Part shown: one piece after another, positions 28,662-34,558 of the stretch | Position numbering within the stretch: the first letter of the stretch is position 1 | Layout: each line of letters opens with the position of its first letter | Assembly: GCA_004552515.1 (NCBI GenBank) | Contig: SFOF01000005.1 | Location: 1-34,558 of the forward strand | Reading direction: 5' to 3' | Origin: Clostridiales bacterium | GTDB taxonomy: Bacteria > Bacillota > Clostridia > Christensenellales > Aristaeellaceae | Length of the DNA: 34,558 nucleotides | The notes under the pieces: generated by a model | The model's input: only the letters and a program-made list of their open reading frames with translations | Database searches by the model: none | Told to the model about the DNA's origin: nothing | Program-made: the position numbers and the translations under genes

Positions 28662-31600
28662 TTATTTCATGACGACGGCTTTGTCGCCCAAGAGCGCCCT
28701 GAGCGCGGCCAGATCGACGCTTTCGCTCACCCAGTAGCGCGGCGGCGCGAGGAACGCCTTGCCGCTGTCGGCCATGACGAACGTCACGCGGATATCGCCG
28801 GGCGCGCGGGAGAGGATCGCGAGCGCCTGATCGCGCGCCTGTTCGCTGCCGGCCTTGAGATAGAGCTTGCGCGGCGCGCTCTGCGGGGGCGGTTCGACGG
28901 GCGGCGCTGCGGGCGGAAGCTCGTCCGGCGCGGGGGGCGGGGGTGTGCGGTCGTATTTGTCGCGGGCGGCTTCGCGCTTGAGGGCGCTTATGTCGATGTG
29001 GGAAAGCGGCGTCACGCTGTCGGGGATGAGGCGCGGCGCTTCGTCCTCGCGCACGGAGAGCCGGCCCTGCATGAGCACCAGCGCGTCCGTTTGCAAAAGC
29101 GAACGGTATTTTTCATAGGTTTTCGGGAAGATGAGCGCTTCTGTGGAGCCGTAAAAGTCCTCCAGCGTGACGAAGGCCATCATGTCGCCCTTGCGGGTGG
29201 CCTTGGTCTTGACCTCGGTCACAATGCCGCCCATCACGGCGCGCGTGCCGTCCATCGAAAGCCCCTTGTCCTCGGATTCCTCGCTGAGCAGGGACAACGT
29301 GCGGGTGTTTACGTCCAGCTGATTCAGCTCCTCGCGGTATTCGTCCAGCGGATGGCCGGTGATATACACGCCGGTCATCTCCTTTTCGAGCGAGAGCAGC
29401 GCGCGGGGGGCCAGTTCGGGCAGATCAGGCAGCGGCGTGGGGGGCACGGCGAGCGTCTCGTCGCCCAGCGCGTCGAAGAGCGAGAGCTGCCCCTCGACGA
29501 CGTTCTTGCGCCGCCTGGCCGCGCCGTCCATGATCGTCTCGTAGACCGAGAGCTTCTGCGCGCGGTTGCCGGGCAGCGAATCGAGCGCACCCGCCTTGAT
29601 GAGCGATTCCACGACGCGCTTTGTGAGCGATTCGGAGGGCACGCGGTCGATAAACTCGTTGATATCGCGGAAAGCGCCGCCCTTTTTGACCTCCTCCGTA
29701 ATCGCGAATATTGGCGCGTGGCCGACGTTCTTGACGGCGTTGAGGCCGAAGCGCACGGCGCTCTTTCCATCCTCGCGATCGACGGAGAACTTTTCACCGC
29801 TCTTGTTCACGTCCGGCGGCAGCACGGCGATGCCCTTCTTGCGCAGATACTGGATATAGAAGGCCACCTTGACCGGATTGCCCGCGACGGAGTTCATCAT
29901 CGCGGCCATGAATTCGGCGGGATAGTGCAGCTTGAGCCACGCGGTCTGGAGCGCGACCACGGCGTAGCCCGCGGCGTGCGGCTTGTTGAAGGCGTAGCTG
30001 GCGAAGGCGGTCATTTCTTCGAAGAGCTGCTCGGCGATTTCCTCCGGCACGCCGTTGCGCACAGCGCCGGGCACGGAGACGGTGCCGTCGGCCTCCACCT
30101 TGCCGTGGATGAAGATTTCCTTCTCCTGCGCCATCACGTCGTGCTTTTTCTTGGCCATGGCGCGGCGCACGAGGTCGCTGCGGCCCATGGAATAGCCGGC
30201 CAGATCGCGCACGATCTGCATGACCTGCTCCTGATAGACCATGCAGCCGTAGGTCACGTCCAGGATCGGCTTGAGCTTGGGATGCAGATATTTGACCGTC
30301 TCGGGCTTCTGCTTGCCGGCGATGAAGCGCGGAATGGACTCCATCGGGCCGGGGCGATAGAGCGATATGGCGGCGATGATGTCCTCAAAGCAGGCGGGCT
30401 TCATGTTGGCCAGGAACGCGCGCATACCGCCGCCTTCCATCTGGAAGATGCCGTCGGTATCGCCCTCGGAGATCATGTCGAACACGCCCTTGTCGTCCAT
30501 GGGGATGTCCTCAGGGGTCATGCGCGGCCCGCCGCCCTGCTCGATCATGGCCAGCGTGTCGCCGATGACGGTGAGCGTGCGCAGCCCCAGAAAGTCCATC
30601 TTGAGCAGGCCCAGATGCTCCAGCGTATCCTTGGGGAACTGCGTCGTGACCACGCCGTCGTTGGTTTGCAGCGGCACATATTCGTACACGGGCCGGCTGG
30701 TGATCAGCACGCCCGCGGCGTGGGTCGAGGCGTGGCGCGGCATCCCCTCGAGCTTGCGCGCCGTATCAACGAGCTTCTTCACGCGCTCGTCGTTGTCGTA
30801 GGCCGCCTTGAACTCGGAATTGATGGAGAGCGCCTTGTCGAGCGTCATGTCCAGCGCGAAGGGAATCATCTTGGCCACCGCGTCGGTTTCGGCGTAGCTC
30901 ATGTCCAGCACGCGGCCCACGTCCCGCACGACCGCCTTGGCGGCCATTGTGCCGAAGGTGATGATCTGCGAGACGTGATCCGCGCCGTAGCGCCGGGCGA
31001 CGTAATCGATCACCTCGCCGCGCCGCTCGTAGTCGAAGTCGATGTCCAGATCGGGCATGGAGACGCGCTCCGGGTTCAGGAAGCGCTCGAAGAGCAGGTC
31101 GTATTTGAGCGGATCGATGGCGGTGATGTCCAGGCAGTAGCAGGCCAGAGAGCCGGCGCCGCTGCCGCGTCCGGGGCCGACGAGGATGCCGTTTTTCTTG
31201 GCGAAGTTCACATAGTCCCAGACGATGAGGAAGTAGTCCACATAGCCCATGCGCTCGATGACCGACAGCTCGTAATCGAGCCGCTCGCGCGCGTCCTGCC
31301 GGTCGGGGGCGTAATGGCGCTTGAAGCCCTCCTCGCAGAGAGAACGCAGATAATCTTTGGCCGTCGTGCCCTCGGGCAGCGGAAAGCGCGGCAGGTGCGT
31401 CGTCTTGAAATCGAATTCCACATGGCAGCGCTCGGCGATTTTGACGGTGTTCTCGAGCGCCTCGGGGAGATTCGGAAAGACCTCGCGCATTTCCGCCTCG
31501 GATTTGACGAACATCTCGTCGCACTCCATGCGCATCCGCTTTTCGTCGCCCAGCGTCTTACCGGTCTGTATGCACATGAGCACTTCCTGCGCCTGAGCGT

Positions 31601-32228
31601 CCTCACGGTTTATGTAGTGGCAGTCGTTCGTGGCGACGAGGGGGATGTCCATCTCCCGCGCCAGATCGATCAGGCCGGGCAGCACGCGCTTCTGGTTCTC
31701 AAGGCCGTGATCCTGAATTTCAATGAAGAAATTGCCGCGCCCGAATATGTCGAGATATTTCTGCGCCATGGCGCGCGCGTCGTGCTCGCGGCCGTCCAGC
31801 AGCAGCGAGGGAATGTCGCCCGAAATGCAGGCGGACAGGCCGATAAGCCCCTCGTGCCGCTCGGCAAGCAGACTGTAGTCGATGCGGGGCTTGTAGTAAA
31901 AGCCGTCCACAAAGCCGCGGCTGACCATATAGATGAGGTTTTCATAGCCCTTCTGGTTTTCGCACAGCAGGATCAGGTGGCTGTAGTCGCGCGCGCCCGA
32001 GCTTTTGTCGGTCAGATCCTTGCAGATGTACACCTCGCAGCCGATGACGGGATGGATGCCGCGCTTTAGGGCCTGCTGATAGAAATCCACCACGCCGTAC
32101 ATCGCGCCGTGGTCGGTGATGGCGCAGTGCGTCATGCCCAGCGCCTGAATTTTGTCCAGCAGCGGCTCAATGCGGCTGGCGCCGTCCAGCAGGCTGTATT
32201 CCGTGTGCATATGAAGATGCGCGAACAT
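28662..32228 (-). CDS. dnaE: DNA polymerase III subunit alpha
   Basis: 1188 residues, typical DnaE. Replicative polymerase subunit. An N-terminal PHP domain (FAHLHMHTEYSLLDG, AITDHGAMYG, IGCEVYI) has what look like intact metal ligands. The palm carries the catalytic aspartates in PDLDIDFDYERRG near residue 393. The thumb and fingers follow (GPGRGSGAGSLACY, ASTHAAGVLI, YQEQVMQI, FNKPHAAGYA). A helix-hairpin-helix region and an OB fold (VMGGIVTEVKTKATRKG, about 1000-1075) complete it. The tail after residue about 1090 has a Pro/Ala-rich linker. GGGAGGA (32234-32240) is 5 bases before the ATG. The bacterium probably also has PolC, which is not in this window. Confidence 0.97.
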   Translation of the reverse strand: MFAHLHMHTEYSLLDGASRIEPLLDKIQALGMTHCAITDHGAMYGVVDFYQQALKRGIHPVIGCEVYICKDLTDKSSGARDYSHLILLCENQKGYENLIYMVSRGFVDGFYYKPRIDYSLLAERHEGLIGLSACISGDIPSLLLDGREHDARAMAQKYLDIFGRGNFFIEIQDHGLENQKRVLPGLIDLAREMDIPLVATNDCHYINREDAQAQEVLMCIQTGKTLGDEKRMRMECDEMFVKSEAEMREVFPNLPEALENTVKIAERCHVEFDFKTTHLPRFPLPEGTTAKDYLRSLCEEGFKRHYAPDRQDARERLDYELSVIERMGYVDYFLIVWDYVNFAKKNGILVGPGRGSGAGSLACYCLDITAIDPLKYDLLFERFLNPERVSMPDLDIDFDYERRGEVIDYVARRYGADHVSQIITFGTMAAKAVVRDVGRVLDMSYAETDAVAKMIPFALDMTLDKALSINSEFKAAYDNDERVKKLVDTARKLEGMPRHASTHAAGVLITSRPVYEYVPLQTNDGVVTTQFPKDTLEHLGLLKMDFLGLRTLTVIGDTLAMIEQGGGPRMTPEDIPMDDKGVFDMISEGDTDGIFQMEGGGMRAFLANMKPACFEDIIAAISLYRPGPMESIPRFIAGKQKPETVKYLHPKLKPILDVTYGCMVYQEQVMQIVRDLAGYSMGRSDLVRRAMAKKKHDVMAQEKEIFIHGKVEADGTVSVPGAVRNGVPEEIAEQLFEEMTAFASYAFNKPHAAGYAVVALQTAWLKLHYPAEFMAAMMNSVAGNPVKVAFYIQYLRKKGIAVLPPDVNKSGEKFSVDREDGKSAVRFGLNAVKNVGHAPIFAITEEVKKGGAFRDINEFIDRVPSESLTKRVVESLIKAGALDSLPGNRAQKLSVYETIMDGAARRRKNVVEGQLSLFDALGDETLAVPPTPLPDLPELAPRALLSLEKEMTGVYITGHPLDEYREELNQLDVNTRTLSLLSEESEDKGLSMDGTRAVMGGIVTEVKTKATRKGDMMAFVTLEDFYGSTEALIFPKTYEKYRSLLQTDALVLMQGRLSVREDEAPRLIPDSVTPLSHIDISALKREAARDKYDRTPPPPAPDELPPAAPPVEPPPQSAPRKLYLKAGSEQARDQALAILSRAPGDIRVTFVMADSGKAFLAPPRYWVSESVDLAALRALLGDKAVVMK

Positions 32229-32252
32229 ATCCGTCCTCCCGATAAATTTTCT

Positions 32253-32280
32253 TTTCCATGCGGGGATTGTGTGCTATAAT
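32253..32280 (+). promoter_or_regulatory. Probable sigma-A promoter of the tRNA nucleotidyltransferase gene
   Basis: TTTCCA (32253-32258), 16-base spacer, perfect TATAAT (32275-32280), 87 bases before the ATG. The -35 box is weak (4 of 6). Confidence 0.6.
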
Positions 32281-32289
32281 GTATACATT
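32278..32289. promoter_or_regulatory. 12-bp perfect palindrome between two face-to-face -10 boxes
   Basis: AATGTATACATT is self-complementary and overlaps the end of the rightward -10 box, at the predicted start sites of both transcripts. It suits a dimeric operator or could be AT-rich promoter sequence with chance symmetry. Confidence 0.4.
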
Positions 32290-32292
32290 CTG

Positions 32293-32321
32293 ATTATACC
32301 ACACGGCGCGCGCCTTGACTA
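32293..32321 (-). promoter_or_regulatory. Probable sigma-A promoter of dnaE
   Basis: Minus strand: TAGTCA (32316-32321), 17-base spacer, perfect TATAAT (32293-32298). The predicted start near 32286 leaves a leader of about 58 bases to dnaE. The -35 box is weak (4 of 6). Confidence 0.55.
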
Positions 32322-32366
32322 CAGGTTTTTGCCGCGCCGGGTCATAAAGGACAGTGACGAAGCCTT

Positions 32367-33800
32367 ATGAAAATCCATCTGCCCAGATCCGCGCAGTATG
32401 CGGTCAAGTCGCTCACCGGCGCGGGCTATCAGGCGTATATCGTGGGCGGCAGCGTGCGCGATCACCTGCTCGGAAAAACGCCCAGCGATTACGACGTGAC
32501 CACCAGCGCGCTGCCCGAGGAGGTCATGGCGCTCTTTGCGAAGGACCGGCTGCTCACCAACGGCCTGAAGCACGGCACGGTGACGCTGATCAAATATGGC
32601 CAGCCCATCGAGATCACCACCTTCCGCATCGACGGCGAATACGAGGATGGCCGTCACCCGGACGATGTGGTGTTCACCGGCAATCTCTATGAGGACGTGC
32701 AGCGGCGCGATTTCACTGTCAACGCGCTGTGCTGGAACGAGCAGGCGGGGCTGATCGACTATGTGGGCGGCGAGGAGGATCTCGAAAACAAAATCATCCG
32801 CTGCGTGGGCGAGGCCGACGTGCGCTTTAACGAGGACGCGCTGCGCATACTGCGCGCCCTGCGCTTTTCCTCCGTGCTGGATTTCGACATTGAGGCGGAT
32901 ACCGCCCGAGCCGTTCACGACAACCGTGAAAACCTCTCGAAAATCGCCGTGGAGCGCATACTGACCGAGCTGAAAAAGCTGCTCTGCGGCGCGCGCGCGG
33001 AATCGATTCTGCTCGAATACCGCGACGTGCTCGAGGTCGTCATGCCCGAGCTGCACGCGCTGACGGCGGACGACTATATGCTGGCCGCGCGGCGCGTGTC
33101 GCTGGTGTCGCCCGTGCCGGAGCTGCGGCTGGCGGCGCTGCTTAGCGATCTGCCGGTCGAGTCGGCGAACGCGTGCGTGACGCGCCTAAAGACCAGCAAG
33201 GTGAGCCGCAAGTTCATCGAGAGCGTTATTGCGTACGGCAAAGCGCCCATGCCCACCGACCGCGCGGGGATGCGCCGCCTGGCCGGACGCTGCGGAGAAG
33301 AGCTGCTGCTGGGGCTGGCGGAGATCCGTGCCGCGCACATCACGGCGCTGTGCCACATGGTCGTCCAGCAGGGCGACTGCGTGAGCCTGAAGCAGCTCGC
33401 CGTGAAGGGCGACGATCTGTTCCGGCTGGGTGTGACGCGCCGCATGATCGGCGATACGCTGAACGGACTGCTCGCGCGCGTCGTCGAGGGCGAGCTGCCC
33501 AACGAAAAGGAAGCGCTCATGGACGCCGTGCGCGCGGATTTGAACGAGCGCGCCGAAAGAGCCGCGGCGGAAAAGGCGGCCAGCGCGGGCAAAAAGAAGC
33601 GCAGGCGGCGCGGAAAGGGCGCGCAGTCCGCTGAAAGCGCGGAAATCTCCGAGGCCGCGGCTGAACGCGCGGATGAAAGCGTCCCTGAAACGCCCGGCGA
33701 GAGCGACGCTTCTGTGTCCATAGGCGCTGCGCAGGCTGGGGAAACTGAAAATGCGGCGCGGCGGGACGACGAACCCGAACGGGCGGAGGAACAGCCATGA
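32367..33800 (+). CDS. cca: CCA-adding-type tRNA nucleotidyltransferase with charged C-terminal tail
   Basis: 477 residues. Class II nucleotidyltransferase that adds or repairs the CCA end of tRNAs. Head motifs: GGSVRD at 27-32, metal-binding D41 and D43 in SDYDV, RRDFTVNA at 113-120, and EDALRILRALRFS. The helical neck and body follow. From about residue 390 the protein becomes low-complexity: a Lys/Arg run (GKKKRRRRGKG), then about 65 mostly acidic or small residues rich in Ala, Glu and Ser. This tail is not usual for CCA enzymes. The start is weakly supported: AAAGGA (32346-32351) is 15 bases away, so translation may be inefficient or the start different. Overlaps the next gene (ATGA). Confidence 0.9.
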   Translation: MKIHLPRSAQYAVKSLTGAGYQAYIVGGSVRDHLLGKTPSDYDVTTSALPEEVMALFAKDRLLTNGLKHGTVTLIKYGQPIEITTFRIDGEYEDGRHPDDVVFTGNLYEDVQRRDFTVNALCWNEQAGLIDYVGGEEDLENKIIRCVGEADVRFNEDALRILRALRFSSVLDFDIEADTARAVHDNRENLSKIAVERILTELKKLLCGARAESILLEYRDVLEVVMPELHALTADDYMLAARRVSLVSPVPELRLAALLSDLPVESANACVTRLKTSKVSRKFIESVIAYGKAPMPTDRAGMRRLAGRCGEELLLGLAEIRAAHITALCHMVVQQGDCVSLKQLAVKGDDLFRLGVTRRMIGDTLNGLLARVVEGELPNEKEALMDAVRADLNERAERAAAEKAASAGKKKRRRRGKGAQSAESAEISEAAAERADESVPETPGESDASVSIGAAQAGETENAARRDDEPERAEEQP

Positions 33801-34333
33801 TTTACAGAGAAGCGACGAGATCGGACGTTGCGGCCATGCGGGAGATTTACAGGCCGTATGTCGAAGGCACCACCGTGTCGTTCGAATATGAAACGCCCTC
33901 GCTCGTGGACTTTACGGCGCGGTTTGAGCGGATCACGCGGGATTTTCCGTGGTATGTGGCGGAGGAAAACGGCGAGATCGCCGGATACGCCTATGCCGAC
34001 CGCGCGTTTGAGCGCCGCGCCTATTGCTGGGACGCGGATATGTCGGTCTATATCAGCGAAAAGTGGCACGGGCGGGGCATAGGACGGCGGTTTTACGCAC
34101 TGCTCGAGGACGCGCTCCGGCGCATGGGCTATGTCAGCGCTTACGCCCTCGTGACCGAGGAAAACGCCGCCAGCTGCGCCTTTCATGAAAGGATGGGCTA
34201 TGAGAAGATGTGCGTCATGCCGCGCACCGGCTACAAGATGGGCAAGTGGCTGGGCGTGACGTGGTATGTCAAGTTCCTGCGCGAGGCGGACGATCCGGGC
34301 GACGCGCCCAAGGCGTGGCGCGATGTGCGATGA
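33797..34333 (+). CDS. GNAT acetyltransferase, phosphinothricin N-acetyltransferase-like
   Basis: 178 residues, one GNAT domain that transfers acetyl from acetyl-CoA to an amine. The acetyl-CoA loop is HGRGIGRRFY (about residues 91-100). The order IYRPYVEGTTVSFEYETPS, PWYVAEENGEIAGYAYA, VTEENAASCAFHERMGYEK matches the Bar/Pat/YwnH group, whose natural substrates are often methionine sulfone/sulfoximine-type compounds. The start overlaps the previous stop as ATGA, implying coupled translation with the tRNA nucleotidyltransferase. No functional link between the two is evident. Substrate not known. Confidence 0.88.
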   Translation: MIYREATRSDVAAMREIYRPYVEGTTVSFEYETPSLVDFTARFERITRDFPWYVAEENGEIAGYAYADRAFERRAYCWDADMSVYISEKWHGRGIGRRFYALLEDALRRMGYVSAYALVTEENAASCAFHERMGYEKMCVMPRTGYKMGKWLGVTWYVKFLREADDPGDAPKAWRDVR

Positions 34334-34558
34334 GATGTGCGGGATGACCGCATTTGGCTTTCCGGCAGGAAGGGCTGGGCGTTCTTGACGGCGGGTGGCG
34401 AAATGAGGGTGTTTTTTCGCGGGGCGCGTCGTGCCTTACGCATTCCGGCATTCTGCGCTTTTTTATGGGCGATGGAGTGTTTGCAGGGAAAGGGACTATC
34501 ACAGACGGCTGCTGAGGCCGTTCCCCGCCCATGGGATTGAGCTTTCTTCGACACAAAA
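34334..34558. other. Right-end sequence without a supported gene
   Basis: No gene can be supported in the last 225 bases. A + strand frame at 34337-34540 (67 codons) has no ribosome site and no recognisable family, and overlapping minus-strand frames are no better. T6 runs at about 34410 and 34462 follow weakly pairing GC-rich sequence and could mark a terminator, but I cannot draw a solid stem. Confidence 0.5.

Noticed and set aside
28608..32069. Open frame of 1153 codons antisense to dnaE
   Set aside because: In GC-rich genes with G/C at third positions one antisense frame stays open. The translation is rich in His, Ala, Arg and Gly without domains, and dnaE is unmistakable on the other strand.
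34337..34540. 67-codon frame at the right end
   Set aside because: No Shine-Dalgarno site, no recognisable domain, and the frame follows the GNAT stop by chance.

Overview
The window is about 34.6 kb of GC-rich bacterial DNA (roughly 60-65% GC by eye). It probably comes from a high-GC member of the class Clostridia (Bacillota) with a gut lifestyle. The evidence is strong Shine-Dalgarno sites (GGAGG-type) ahead of most genes, sigma-A type promoters with TATAAT boxes, adjacent gyrB-gyrA, a PepV-type dipeptidase, a MalY/PatB aminotransferase, and a uronate/glycan gene set. This is inferred from gene content; there is no rRNA or tRNA to place it. It is mostly a housekeeping chromosomal stretch with one accessory carbohydrate region. 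I saw no phage, IS or CRISPR.

Left end (1-7275, + strand): the 3' part of a penicillin-binding transpeptidase gene. Its first 79 bases are an exact copy of bases 585-663, inside the next gene, which looks like an assembly chimera at a contig end. Then comes a tightly packed run: MoxR-type ATPase, DUF58 protein, membrane protein with a DUF4129-like tail, uvrC and a PepV-type dipeptidase. Several of these genes overlap by a few bases. A 390-base gap with four GC-rich hairpins separates them from a convergent malY-type gene.

Middle (7665-17141): malY (-) is divergent from gyrB-gyrA (+). These are followed after a terminator by an RsuA-family pseudouridine synthase, an RsmC/YbxB-like methyltransferase and an M24 aminopeptidase (overlapping or nearly so), another terminator, and a 10-TM EamA-type transporter.

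Accessory region (17142-28602): a 650-base gap without a convincing gene is full of perfect inverted repeats and is the best candidate for an undescribed structured RNA or intergenic element. Next are an AraC regulator (-), divergent from a second EamA paralog (+) with clear promoters on both sides, and three genes probably read with that paralog: a TIM-barrel sugar isomerase/epimerase-like protein and two tandem Gfo/Idh/MocA paralogs. Both paralogs lack the lysine of the EKP motif and carry GH109-like sequence features. Facing them (-) are glucuronate isomerase uxaC, an SGNH hydrolase and a very large GH38-like protein. Together these look like an intracellular glycoside/uronate processing set; the substrate is unknown.

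Right end (28662-34558): dnaE (-) is divergent from a CCA-adding-type nucleotidyltransferase with an unusual charged tail, which overlaps a phosphinothricin-acetyltransferase-like GNAT gene. The dnaE/cca gap holds two face-to-face TATAAT boxes around a 12-bp perfect palindrome. The last 225 bases contain no gene I can support.
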